Origin: Flavobacterium frigoris
Lineage (GTDB): Bacteria; Bacteroidota; Bacteroidia; Flavobacteriales; Flavobacteriaceae
NCBI RefSeq assembly: GCF_900111075.1
Contig: NZ_FOFZ01000003.1
Span: forward strand, 124,001-188,000
Reading direction: 5' to 3'
Length of the DNA: 64,000 nucleotides
This document shows positions 1 through 9,006 of this stretch, in pieces. The notes beneath the pieces were generated by a model that saw only the letters and a program-made list of their open reading frames with translations, ran no database searches and was not told the origin of the DNA. The position numbers and the translations under genes are program-made. The number at the start of each line of letters is the position of its first letter. Position 1 is the first letter of the stretch.

Positions 1-1276
1 CTACATTAGATGAAATACCGTAAGGATTCCCATTAGCATCTCTAATAGCACCGCTATTTGTATAAGGAGATTGGTTAGAAAGAATTGGATCAGTTTCCAC
101 GATTGGTGTTAGAGGATCTAAATTAATTGCAGAACTTAAGACTCCGCCAAACTCACTATTCGTATTTCCTACTCCAACACTTTTCTCTCTAGAATAACCT
201 AATGTTTGACCAAAAGTAATTTTCTTAGTTATTTTATGTGTAGAATTTAATCTAATGTTTTTTCTTATATAATTAGAAATATCAGTGGCAACAATTCCTT
301 CTTGATCCAAAAGACCAAATGAAACATAAAAAGTCGAAACCTCATTTCCACCACTTAAGCTTAATTCATGACCAACACGTTTTGCACTATTGTTAAAAAT
401 AGCCGATTGCCAATCCGTACCAGTACCGTAAGAAGCAGGATCTGTAAACTTTATTCCATCACCACCAGCTACGGAAGCTTCGTTCATTAATGTTGCATAT
501 TGCGTTGCATTTAGCAAATCTAATTTCCTAGCTGGAGCAGATATACCTGTGTAACCATTATAACTCACACTGACCTTTCCAGATTTCCCTTTTTTAGTAG
601 TTACTAAAATCACACCTGTTGCAGCCCTCGCACCATAAATTGCTTGAGAAGCTGCATCTTTTAAAACTTCTATAGAAGCAATATCCGATTGATTTAAATA
701 ACCTATTCCTCCGGCATCTACCACAACTCCGTCAACAACCCAAAGTGGCTCGTTATTCCCGAAAGTAGTAATTCCTCTAACACGTATTGTTGCAGAGGAA
801 CCTGGTTGTCCAGAGTTTGCTGCAATCGTCAAACCTGAAACTCTACCTTGCAAGGACTGCTCAACTCTTGTAATAGGCAAATCTTCTAGGTCTGATGCTT
901 TGATACTAGAAATAGCTCCAGTAACAACGCTTTTCTTTTGAGTTCCATACCCTACAACAACCACCTCGTTTAAATCTTGTGACTGTGAAACCAATTTAAT
1001 AGTAATAGAAGATCGCCCTTTAATAGGTTCGGCTATCGTAGCATATCCAATATAGCTAATTAGTAAGACTCCATTAATAGGAGCTTTAAACTGAAACTTT
1101 CCATCAAAATCTGAAGAGGTTGATTCTGTACTCCCTTTCAATAAAATTGATGCCCCTGGAATTGGCATTCCTGCTTCATCATTGACTATTCCGTTCACTA
1201 CAACATCTTGTGCTTGTGCATAAACTGAGAATAGTATCAATGAAAAACAAAAAATAAGTAATTTTCTTAATTTCAT
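1..1276 (-). CDS. SusC/RagA TonB-dependent receptor (5' part only)
   Basis: This is the N-terminal 425 residues of an outer-membrane SusC receptor that imports oligomers with TonB energy; the rest lies beyond the window. The frame is open from ATG at 1276 to base 1. Residues 1-23 form a signal peptide ending in AQAQ. A carboxypeptidase-regulatory-like domain follows (about 24-105, with GASILLKGSTES and SDFDGKF), then the SusC linker NEVVVVGYGTQKK near residue 112, and a plug domain with VRGITTF and VLKDAASQAIYGARAA. It is divergent from the membrane regulator at 1616, its probable controller. No SusD partner is visible because it would lie off the left edge, so the substrate cannot be inferred. 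The family call is secure. Confidence 0.93.
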   Translation of the reverse strand, partial: MKLRKLLIFCFSLILFSVYAQAQDVVVNGIVNDEAGMPIPGASILLKGSTESTSSDFDGKFQFKAPINGVLLISYIGYATIAEPIKGRSSITIKLVSQSQDLNEVVVVGYGTQKKSVVTGAISSIKASDLEDLPITRVEQSLQGRVSGLTIAANSGQPGSSATIRVRGITTFGNNEPLWVVDGVVVDAGGIGYLNQSDIASIEVLKDAASQAIYGARAATGVILVTTKKGKSGKVSVSYNGYTGISAPARKLDLLNATQYATLMNEASVAGGDGIKFTDPASYGTGTDWQSAIFNNSAKRVGHELSLSGGNEVSTFYVSFGLLDQEGIVATDISNYIRKNIRLNSTHKITKKITFGQTLGYSREKSVGVGNTNSEFGGVLSSAINLDPLTPIVETDPILSNQSPYTNSGAIRDANGNPYGISSNV

Positions 1277-1615
1277 TTTTCTATAATTTTTGGTTAATTA
1301 TTTAGTTATTTACCGCAATAATACCTCTTTAATTTTGGTATTGGCATTTTTAAATTATTACAAAAACACATCAACTAACAAAATATAACTTAACAAAAAC
1401 ACATCAAAATAATTACAAAACATTATTAATAAGACCTTTAAATATTAAAAAAAAATATTTAAAAATATAATCAACTAAAACAAACACTACAATAGTTAAA
1501 AATCAAGTATTTTAGCTTTTATTCGACAATCAAGGTATCAAAATGATTTAAGAAAAGTAGTTTCAACTTATAAAACTACTTCTAAATAAAACTACTCATT
1601 ACACATTATAGTATT
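1277..1615. other. Divergent intergenic region, susC versus regulator
   Basis: These 339 bp have no plausible gene and are very AT-rich. They must hold the promoters of both the leftward susC and the rightward regulator. Apart from the paired 14-bp repeats at 1361-1407, I see no strong hairpin or RNA element. No full TAnnTTTG promoter match could be placed with confidence. Confidence 0.6.
1361..1407. promoter_or_regulatory. Two exact 14-bp direct repeats in the susC/regulator intergenic region
   Basis: The sequence CAAAAACACATCAA occurs at 1361-1374 and again at 1394-1407, 33 bp start to start, or about three helical turns. The region is otherwise AT-rich and lies between divergent genes. 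The spacing suits binding of a dimeric or tandem LuxR-type regulator. Operator function is inferred. Confidence 0.4.
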
Positions 1616-4489
1616 ATGAAATACACATCATTAAACCTACTACTTCTAGGGCTTCTAATGACTTCAACATTACTAACAAGTCAAGTAAAAAACATTGGGC
1701 TTCCTGACATACGCAACTACAAAAGATCCGATTATAAGGGAGGAACGCAAAACTGGGATATTGACCAAGATAAAAATGGCAACTTATATTTCGCAAACAA
1801 TAACGGCCTACTTCAATTTGACGGTTCATCTTGGAAAAAATATTCATTACCAAATTCCTTTGCAGTCAGATCGATAAAAATTGATGATTCCGGTAAAATA
1901 TTTGTTGGCGGCTATAGTGAATTTGGTTTTTTCGAATCCAATAAAAAAGGAAAGCTTGAATATTTTTCTTTATCAAAGATGATTAATAAGGACGCGAACA
2001 ATCCAATAGACTTCATTTGGAAAATACATATCCGTGGTATAGAAGTAATTTTTCAATCCTTTGAAAAAATTTACATATACAAAAACAAGCAGCTCAAAAT
2101 ACGCAATGCACCTAATCGATTTCAATTTTCCTTTATAATCAACAATAAACTGTATCTCCAAGACATTGCACTGGGGATACTAGAGTATAAAAACGATACA
2201 TTCATTCCTCTAAAAGGTTCAAGAATACTAAACAATAACGAGGTATGGGGAATGTTTCCAATGCCCAATAACAAAATATTAGTCGCCACTTTAAGCAAAG
2301 GACTTTTTATTTATGATGGAAAAGGAATGACACCTTGGAAGAACGAAGCCAATGAATTTATTAAAAAAAATAGCTCGCTAGGTGGAGTCAATATAACGAA
2401 TCGTTTTATCGCTATAAATTCTGTATTAGACGGAATAATCATTTGCGACCTTAATGGCAAAATTATTCAGCACATCAATCATAAAAAAGGTTTGCAAAAC
2501 AATACCGTGCTCACTTCCTTTATTGATAATAAAAACAATCTCTGGCTAGGCCTTGATAACGGGATCGCATTTATTAATGAAAGCTCCCCTTTTTCCTACT
2601 TTGGCTTTAGTTATGATTTAAGCACTGTTTACGCTTCCGTTATTTTTAATGACAAATTGTACGTAGCGACTAATCAAGGAGTCTTTTGCCACACTTGGAA
2701 CAAGACAATTAAGGAGGATGCTTTTTCACTCGTAAAAGGTACAACTGGCCAAGCATGGGATTTACAAATAATCGATAATCTGTTGTTCTGCGCACACAAT
2801 AGAGGAGCATTGCTTATCGAAAGTCCGAATGCTGTTAAAATACTTGACAATAGAGGTTACTTTGGCTTTAAAAAAATACCTAATCATCCAAATTTTATCA
2901 TTGGCTCCACTTACAATGGTTTTACGCTATTTGAAAAAACACAAAATGGTTGGGAATTTAAAAATAAAATCGCTGGTTTTAATAAATCAACAAACACTTT
3001 TGAAATAGATAGATATAATCTTTGGCTAAAAAAAGATGATTTATTATACCAACTAGAATTGTCTAAAAACTTAACAAAATTCACTAAAATAAAATGCTAC
3101 CAGCAGTTAGCGAAAGAAACGAAAGGAATAACTAGTATTCAGCATTTTAATAATAAAATATATTTTCAAACTAAAAATCATTTCTACAAATATTCGCAGC
3201 AACAAGGGACATTCTATGAAGATCAGACAATTAGTGCTATATTTAAAAATGTTCCCTTAATAAACGCACTGACTGAAGATAGATTAGGTAATTTATGGTA
3301 TGCATTCGATGAGTCACTAGGAGTATTGCTAAAAAGCACAAATAGTACGTACAAAAACTCTATATCCCCTTTTTCTAATTTAACCGGTAACTTAGTCAAT
3401 AACTATCTTTCTATAAATACAGTTGATTCCGCTAATGTATTTATCGGACTAACAGATGGATTAGCTCATTATAACGCTAGTTTATCAAAGAGCTTCATAA
3501 CAAAGCCCAAAGTATTTATACAGAGCTTTTCCTTCCCAAACGACACGCTACTATTAGGTAATGGAAGAACAAAACTGAACGACTACACTATCCCTTATAA
3601 ATCAAACTCAGTGCGATTTATCTTTTCCTCACCTACTTATGAAAATGTTGAAAATGTTGAATTTTCATATCTATTAAATGGTTTTACTGACAAATGGAGT
3701 CCATGGTCAACATCTTTAATTAAAGAATACACTAACTTAAGAGAAGGTAATTATAAAATGAAATTAAAGGCCCGAAATAGCTATGGAATCGAATCAGATA
3801 GTACCACTTTTAATTTTACGATTTCCCCTCCATGGTATAGGCATTTTCTAACTTATTTATTTTATATATCGATCATAATAGCTACAATCCTTTTCATCCA
3901 AAGGAGAATAAAAGTTAAAATTAGAAAAAATAAATATTACGAAACGATAGAACAGAGAAGAATATATTTGGAAAAAGAATCTAAGATTAGACAAGAGCAG
4001 TACAAACTTGAAAAAGAAATTGAAAAGCTACAAAATGATAAACTTCAAATAAAAATATTAACCAAAGACAAAGAACTCGTAAACAACTCACTTCAAGTTG
4101 TCAAGAAAAATAAAATACTAAATGGAATAATCCACAAACTAAAAGATATTAATGTGGAATCATTTGACGACTCAACAAAGTTAAAGCTTAACAAATTAAA
4201 CAAGAGCATCACTAAAGAGGTAACTGCCGATAAAAGTTGGAATGATTTAGAAAAACACATTAAAAATGTGCATTTTGATTTCTTAAAAAGATTAAAAGAA
4301 AAACATCCAACTATTTCCCCTAGAGAGCTTGATTTATCTACTTATCTATTAATGAACATGTCTACAAAGGAGATAGCAGAAATAATGAACATTTCAAACG
4401 GCGGCGTTGAACTGGCCCGTTATCGATTAAGAAAAAAATTACAACTAAATAAAAAAGAAAATCTTGTGGGTTTTTTAATCGCTATTTAA
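1616..4489 (+). CDS. Transmembrane Y_Y_Y-domain regulator with LuxR-type HTH
   Basis: A 957-residue one-component sensor/regulator. A signal peptide (about 1-22) precedes a long periplasmic region resembling the beta-propeller sensors of hybrid regulators, with propeller-like repeats such as LWLGLDNGIAFI. A Y_Y_Y domain follows (about 670-738; FSYLLNGFTDKWSPW), ending at PPWYRHF, then one membrane helix (about 741-763), a basic coiled coil, and a C-terminal HTH from about residue 895 (SPRELDLSTYLL, STKEIAEIMNIS, RYRLRKKL). No histidine kinase or receiver domain is present, so the signal would pass through the membrane to the HTH directly. It is divergent from the partial susC gene and probably activates that locus. 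Confidence 0.88.
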   Translation: MKYTSLNLLLLGLLMTSTLLTSQVKNIGLPDIRNYKRSDYKGGTQNWDIDQDKNGNLYFANNNGLLQFDGSSWKKYSLPNSFAVRSIKIDDSGKIFVGGYSEFGFFESNKKGKLEYFSLSKMINKDANNPIDFIWKIHIRGIEVIFQSFEKIYIYKNKQLKIRNAPNRFQFSFIINNKLYLQDIALGILEYKNDTFIPLKGSRILNNNEVWGMFPMPNNKILVATLSKGLFIYDGKGMTPWKNEANEFIKKNSSLGGVNITNRFIAINSVLDGIIICDLNGKIIQHINHKKGLQNNTVLTSFIDNKNNLWLGLDNGIAFINESSPFSYFGFSYDLSTVYASVIFNDKLYVATNQGVFCHTWNKTIKEDAFSLVKGTTGQAWDLQIIDNLLFCAHNRGALLIESPNAVKILDNRGYFGFKKIPNHPNFIIGSTYNGFTLFEKTQNGWEFKNKIAGFNKSTNTFEIDRYNLWLKKDDLLYQLELSKNLTKFTKIKCYQQLAKETKGITSIQHFNNKIYFQTKNHFYKYSQQQGTFYEDQTISAIFKNVPLINALTEDRLGNLWYAFDESLGVLLKSTNSTYKNSISPFSNLTGNLVNNYLSINTVDSANVFIGLTDGLAHYNASLSKSFITKPKVFIQSFSFPNDTLLLGNGRTKLNDYTIPYKSNSVRFIFSSPTYENVENVEFSYLLNGFTDKWSPWSTSLIKEYTNLREGNYKMKLKARNSYGIESDSTTFNFTISPPWYRHFLTYLFYISIIIATILFIQRRIKVKIRKNKYYETIEQRRIYLEKESKIRQEQYKLEKEIEKLQNDKLQIKILTKDKELVNNSLQVVKKNKILNGIIHKLKDINVESFDDSTKLKLNKLNKSITKEVTADKSWNDLEKHIKNVHFDFLKRLKEKHPTISPRELDLSTYLLMNMSTKEIAEIMNISNGGVELARYRLRKKLQLNKKENLVGFLIAI

Positions 4490-4490
4490 G

Positions 4491-4520
4491 GCACTGTCTT
4501 GCACTATCTTGCACTGTCTC
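4491..4520. repeat. Three tandem 10-bp repeats just after the regulator stop
   Basis: Three copies of GCACTGTCTT (the middle and last each with one mismatch) start 2 bp after the stop codon of the upstream gene. This looks like a small tandem duplication; I see no function for it. Confidence 0.7.
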
Positions 4521-4702
4521 TTAAAGTGTGTAAGTTCAAAATAAATTGAGTTAGATTTATTAATTGAACTCATAATTTTTAAAATAGTCATTTTAAAACA
4601 AAAAAGGAAGCCAACACCGTAAATCAACTCTTGGTCTAAAAAAAACTATAAAAACAATTTAGATCTTTATTTGTAGAAGAGGTTAAAAAATATTTTATAT
4701 TT

Positions 4703-4738
4703 AAAAAAAACCGCCTCTAAACTAAATTTGAGACGGTT
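4703..4738 (-). terminator. Intrinsic terminator, minus strand
   Basis: Read on the minus strand, a fully paired 9-bp stem (AACCGTCTC / GAGGCGGTT, one G-U pair) is followed by eight T residues. It ends leftward transcription from the thioesterase and the remnant just upstream; the remnant's stop codon (4722-4724) lies inside the hairpin. Confidence 0.8.
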
Positions 4739-4992
4739 CTATTTCATGAAGGTTAGGGGCTAACCAATTTCCTGTTCCCTTATAAAACCGATTTAAAATC
4801 ACTTTATCAACAGTTACATCATACCAAACTACATTCGACTATTAGCTGTAAATATTGGTTTTTTTCGCATTCGATTCCATTATCTTTATCGAATTGAGTG
4901 ACAGATCTGATGGGCAACATAAAAGGTCGATTATTCCATTTGTCCGTGCCTGTTGCTATTTCCTTAAAATTATTTCCTAGATATATTAACTC
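4722..4992 (-). pseudogene. Remnant of an unidentified gene (frameshifted)
   Basis: Two consecutive minus-strand open stretches read as one protein interrupted by a frameshift. From 4992 to about 4819 the frame contains GTDKWNNRPFMLPIR and TQFDKDNGIE. From 4832 to 4722 another frame contains YDVTVDKVILNRFYKGTGNW and ends at a stop inside the terminator. The peptide is non-repetitive and protein-like, and the frame switch falls where one would expect an indel. I do not recognise the family. It sits in a stretch full of other broken genes. The original 5' end is not identifiable. Confidence 0.4.
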
Positions 4993-5031
4993 CTAGGGTT
5001 TGTTTTTAGAATTTCTTGGCACTAAAAAAAT

Positions 5032-5421
5032 CTAATTCTTAACTATAAACTCTGGTTTCTTGTTTACGTCAATCGCAACAAAGGTAAATTCTCCAGTAAT
5101 CGCTTTTTCACGATGCTCTGAATACATTTCCTCAATGAAAATATCAACACTCACTTTCATACTTGTGTTACCTAAATGACTCACAGCACCTACTAATTCA
5201 ATAATCGTTCCTGCTGGAATTGGTTTTTTGAAATCAATTTTGTCGCTGCTTACCGTTACCATTATTTGGCGGCTGAAACGTGTTGCCGTAATGAAAGCAA
5301 CTTCATCCATAAGTTGCATTGCAGTACCACCAAAAAGCGTGTCGTAATGATTGGTGGTGCTTGGGAAAACGGCTTTAAAAATTCGTGTTTCTGCTTTTTT
5401 TATTTTTTCTTCGGTAGTCAT
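5032..5421 (-). CDS. Acyl-CoA thioesterase, hot-dog fold (YciA-like)
   Basis: A 129-residue single hot-dog thioesterase that hydrolyses acyl-CoA to free acid and CoA in the cytoplasm. The family signature is clear: HYDTLFGGTAMQLMDEVAF (about 21-43), with the active-site Asp in MDEVA and the preceding GG loop, then the beta-strand block VTVSSDKIDFKKPI and VSHLGNTSMKVSV. Its length matches bacterial YciA/cytosolic acyl-CoA hydrolases. It is complete and in frame, an intact gene in an area of decayed ones, suggesting that it is still selected. The chain-length specificity cannot be read from the sequence. Confidence 0.9.
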   Translation of the reverse strand: MTTEEKIKKAETRIFKAVFPSTTNHYDTLFGGTAMQLMDEVAFITATRFSRQIMVTVSSDKIDFKKPIPAGTIIELVGAVSHLGNTSMKVSVDIFIEEMYSEHREKAITGEFTFVAIDVNKKPEFIVKN

Positions 5422-5559
5422 TGTATTTTAGTTTTTTAAGGTTTTATCTAAAAATAGTTCCTAGATAATTTAAAATTAGTTCTGAAAAACATGGTGATAA
5501 TAATCCGATTATAGTTCTTCCAAATAGGCATAAAGCGAACATTATTATCCTTCTTCATT

Positions 5560-5989
5560 AAAAAAATATTGGAAATAAATTGAATTTGTGATTTTTGTAA
5601 AATTCGGAAGTAATGTACTTTTCGTCATTATCAGAGCATCTTTCCTTTTACATGTTGTACTATCCAAAATGTCTGTTGATAGCCAAAGTCCATCACAAAA
5701 TACATGTCAAGTTTGTTTTACGATTGGTATAAATTAGTTTCATTACAACATTACAGAATGGTACTTAAAATTGGCGCCGTATCAACAATTTGATCGTAGA
5801 ACAAAAAAAAATAGAATGTTTTAACTCTACTCCTGATTCTTGTTCTAACTGACTGTCTTCAATACATCCTATGCTGCCTCCATGTATCAGTTCTTTTCTT
5901 GAATTTTTGTCTGACCAATATTGCTCGCAGGCTTTTTTAGGTTCTCTGTCACTACCAATTCGCGGATAGTCAAGATTGTGCGTTTGCAT
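5560..5989 (-). pseudogene. metE: metE remnant (B12-independent methionine synthase)
   Basis: The 5' part of metE, which encodes the cobalamin-independent methionine synthase (methyltransfer from methyltetrahydrofolate polyglutamate to homocysteine). From ATG 5989 the peptide begins MQTHNLDYPRIGSDREPKKA, the classic MetE N-terminus, and continues with SQLEQESGVEL. The frame then breaks at a poly-T tract; the expected FYDQIVDTAPILSTIL is read in another frame near 5805-5757. Further pieces follow: MYFVMDFGYQ (about 5705) and EKYITSEFYKNHKFNLF (about 5622-5570), matching the MetE regions 'YFAMARGYQ' and 'YHYIVPEF'. About 140 codons of a gene normally near 770 codons survive, with several frameshifts, so it is non-functional. 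It lies about 200 bp downstream of a cobalamin riboswitch, as expected for metE. Confidence 0.82.
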
Positions 5990-6191
5990 TTGTAACTTTT
6001 TAAATGGTTTATAATCATTATGAAAAGCTCTTTAATTATTTCACAATACTTTTGCAATAAAAATGGTAAGAAAGAAAAATGCGTAAAGAAAAAGGACAAC
6101 CCCTAATTATCCTACTAAGGATATTTGAACTTGTATAAAAACACATTTGTCTGACTAAAAGCTTCAAATCGCGAAAGCATTGTCAATTCGA

Positions 6192-6351
6192 AAAAGGCAG
6201 GTCTCCTGACTTGTAACGGTGTCCATCGTCCTTCCCGCCTTTGGCAGTGGATGCTCGTGGATGAAAACCTTTGGTGTGTTACTTACAGTTGCGCGACAGT
6301 TCGTGATTTACACACGATTCCCTATTAATCTACAGTTAAGTAAAGCCTTTT
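6192..6351 (-). ncRNA. Cobalamin riboswitch
   Basis: On the minus strand the region shows the conserved AdoCbl aptamer elements in order: TTAATAGGGAA, the GTGTAAATCAC helix, GAACTGTCGCGCAACTGTAA, CCACTGCCAAAGGCGGGAAG and the terminal B12-box part GTCAGGAGACCTGCC. The 5' AAAAGGC (6345-6351) pairs with 3' GCCTTTT (6192-6198), forming P1. The core looks fully conserved even though the gene it controls, the metE remnant starting at 5989, is destroyed. By family knowledge B12 binding would switch off downstream metE expression. Confidence 0.92.
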
Positions 6352-6514
6352 CCGGTTGATGAAGTATATAAGAACTACTCTAAGGCTAAGATAGCGATAA
6401 ATCCAACAAGATGTATTTCTATTCACTACTTTTAGTACATTTTTAATTTACAAAAGCGCGCCCCCTATTTATGTATTTATTTTGTCAACATCTGATTCTC
6501 CTTGTACTAATTGT

Positions 6515-7100
6515 CTAATTTATTCCTTTAAGCCAGTACGCAACACTTCTATTAAAAACAAAAGATTCTGTAATAAGAGCCTCTATACTTATATTTAATG
6601 TTGCTAATCCTTTTGCTTCCTGACCTTCTTTGTACATTGCTTGCTTTTAGAACATCACAAGCGTTTCATTGCTCTAAGTAGAATTGTACAAAGCTCCATT
6701 AACATCATTCAATGTTTTATCGATTGCGAAATTTTTTTGAGTATCGCTGTTACTGGTGTTTTTATTTTGAAAATCGAGATGGAACTCCATGGTATTAGTA
6801 CAATTTACAAATAGTACTCTTTGGTCGTCTAGTGTTACCTCCAAACCGTGCTACTACCTCTTTAAAACTACAGCTGATTAAATCTAAAAGATTCCTTTCT
6901 TTGTTAGTACTAGGAACACGACTAAGAATATGACTATCAATAGTTATAATTTATTTCTATTGATCACAGACCTTCTAGTTCGTGCATCACAAAGAAAGGA
7001 AATAACCTCCGCTGTTGTAAATAGATTTCTATATGAATTTTCTTTGATACGATCTTTTGAATTAATTACCGTTGTAAAGCCAATCAAAGCTGCTATTTAA
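6515..7100 (-). pseudogene. Remnant of an unidentified gene upstream of the riboswitch
   Basis: Several protein-like minus-strand segments in shifting frames suggest a broken gene of roughly 190 codons. One reads ALIGFTTVINSKDRIKENSY and continues with SFLCDARTRRSVINRNKL (about 7095-6960). Another contains HILSRVPSTNKERNLLDLIS (about 6930-6880). The last contains MYKEGQEAKGLATLNISIEA and ends at a stop at 6515. Stop codons and frame changes separate them. The family is not recognised. The evidence is coding-like composition and length of the open pieces only. Confidence 0.35.
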
Positions 7101-7176
7101 TTCTTACCTTAATAAATCAAGTTCATTCGTTTAAATTTAAAAAATTTAGTTTGTCCGTATTGGCTCAGCTTTTTTG

Positions 7177-7569
7177 CTAAAATATCTCTTTGAAATCCTC
7201 AATTGTTATTGGTTTCAGAATATATATTTTTATTTGATCTTGATATGGTTTTGCCTTATTTGTACCCGAACTACTATCCGATGAACTAATTATACAAACA
7301 TGGGTTTTGTTATCAGTCGCCTTGTTGAATTTTTTAAACTCATCTAAAAATTGCCATCCATCCATAATTGGCATATTTATATCCAGTAAAATTACATCCG
7401 GCATGCCTAAACCTAAACTTATATTCTCTTTTATTTTTTCGACAGCTTCAAGCCCATTAAAAAAAGAGGATGCATTAATACCCAAGTTGTTGTTTTTAAA
7501 TAAATTGGGTATTATAAAATGAAAAAAATTATCGTCATCAATGACATATACTTCCCTAAACTTCTTCAT
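7177..7569 (-). CDS. Single-domain response regulator (CheY-like)
   Basis: A 130-residue receiver domain without an output domain. The acidic pocket is D11-D12 in VYVIDDDN, the phospho-acceptor is D63 in VILLDINMPIMDG, and the conserved lysine is K119 in YILKPI, so the active site is complete. Such stand-alone receivers in Flavobacteria usually sit in PAS-kinase phosphorelays. The gene overlaps by 14 bases the 3' end of the broken histidine kinase upstream, its evident former partner. It may therefore be an orphan, or now be phosphorylated by another kinase. Confidence 0.88.
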   Translation of the reverse strand: MKKFREVYVIDDDNFFHFIIPNLFKNNNLGINASSFFNGLEAVEKIKENISLGLGMPDVILLDINMPIMDGWQFLDEFKKFNKATDNKTHVCIISSSDSSSGTNKAKPYQDQIKIYILKPITIEDFKEIF

Positions 7570-8470
7570 TTAAATGTATTTTAAAAACCGTTCGTTGCCC
7601 TACTATACTTTGAACTTCTATACTTCCACCCGTCGCTTCTATCTTGTTTTGTATAATAAACAGTCCAATGTCTCTCGAATCATGATTATTATGCAACGTT
7701 TCATACATTCCAAATAACTTATCCCCATGCAATTTTAAATTCCTTCCTTCCCCATTATCTTCTATAACTAATTTTTTTTTTATCCTTCTGAGACCACCAT
7801 ATAACTAATTACTGGGATTCTACCTAGCGCACAATATTTGATAGCATTAGATGTTAGATCAAATAAAATGCTTTCTAAATATGCAGGATTAGAAATTACT
7901 GTTTCTTCATCTGAAATTGAATTTTGAATGATGACCTTATTCTTATTAATTTCATCTTCTAAAACAGCTAAGGCTTTTGCTAAATGTAAATTTATGTTTA
8001 CTTTTTTAAGTTTAGGATGCAACGCAGTTTGAACTTCCAACAACTCCTTTAAATTATCAATTGTTTCTGCTAACACACGAGATGAAGAGCCTAAATACAA
8101 ATTAGTTCCCCTTAAACTGACTTCATCTTTTTCTTCTTCCATTAGATTCAATAACATTTCAATATTACCGGCATAAGAACGCAGATTATGAGAAACGATA
8201 TGAGCAAAATATAAGAACCTCTTCTTTTGCTCGGCAATAACTTCAAGAGATTTTATAATTTCCTCTTCCTTTTCTTTTTGTGAGGAAACATCAATATTTG
8301 TACCTATGATTATAATTTGAATCCCGCTTAATTATTTTCCCTCAGGTCAAAACCCACTTATATTTGCCAGATTTTGTTAAAATTCGTTTTGAGTTTTCGT
8401 AGTAAGTTGTACAACTGTCGTTATGAAGATCAATGTTATTTAAATATTTTTCTTTATCCAACGGATTAAT
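7556..8470 (-). pseudogene. PAS-domain histidine kinase, broken by frameshifts and a stop
   Basis: The remains of a sensor histidine kinase. A PAS C-terminal part (RILTKSGKYKWVL) is followed directly by a TGA and then GKIIKRDSN, where an intact kinase would have a sense codon. After a frame change comes GTNIDVSSQKEKEEEI, the H-box AHIVSHNLRSYAGN, and a continuous dimerisation plus N-box segment (ESILFDLTSNAIKY) to a stop near 7780. The ATP lid is in another frame (VIEDNGEG, HGDKLFGMY, IEATGGSIEVQS) and ends at 7556. The last frame change lies near a run of ten A residues. At least three lesions make it non-functional. It overlaps the intact response regulator gene. Confidence 0.8.
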
Positions 8471-8524
8471 TCTATTCTCCCGATAGCGGATTTATAATCC
8501 ATTCTTTTAATAATACCCCCACCC

Positions 8525-9006
8525 ATGTCTCTATTTGATAAAACCAAAAACCTACCAAAAAGCAGAATTTATATATCAATTAGTAGAAAGCTTAATGGCC
8601 TCTTTTCCCGAAGAGGACGAATATATTCAGTACACCAAAGAATTTATGCGTGCTGATTCAATGATTATTCCAGCTAAATAGCGGGTGCCGAAGGGGGTGA
8701 TTTATACAGTATTCGCATGCAAAATGCCGCTATTATTAAAGACCATGCCATGCATTTATATGTTCATGTCGGCAGTTTACGTTTTCATGAAAGCTATAAA
8801 GATCTAGAATATATAAAACTCATCCGTAAAGAACTCGATGAATTTAGATTGTTATTTCTAGACTAGGTAAATAGTTCCGATACTAACAACCACATCTGGG
8901 ATGAATGGGTCTATTCAATCCTCCAGGCGCCATCGCTCCTACTGAAAGTGACGATTTTGATATTGATGATTTTGATATTGACAATTTATTTGATGATGAA
9001 GACTAA
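8525..9006 (+). pseudogene. Broken conserved hypothetical protein with acidic tail
   Basis: Plus-strand pieces in changing frames make up one protein: MSLFDKTKNL, then EFIYQLVESLMASFPEEDEY, a frameshift after MIIPAK, GAEGGDLYSIRMQNAAIIKD continuing to YIKLIRKELDEFRLLF, a stop, DEWVYSI or LFNPPGAIAP, and an Asp-rich tail of DDFDI-type repeats ending at TAA 9004-9006. It has at least three frame changes and in-frame stops. It resembles a conserved short cytoplasmic protein of Bacteroidetes of unknown function, as far as I can recall; the role is unknown. Confidence 0.55.

Noticed and set aside
5887..6099. A 70-residue minus-strand frame beginning SFFFTHFSFLPF
   Set aside because: It lies between the riboswitch and the metE remnant and overlaps the metE start in another frame; it is leader sequence, not a gene.
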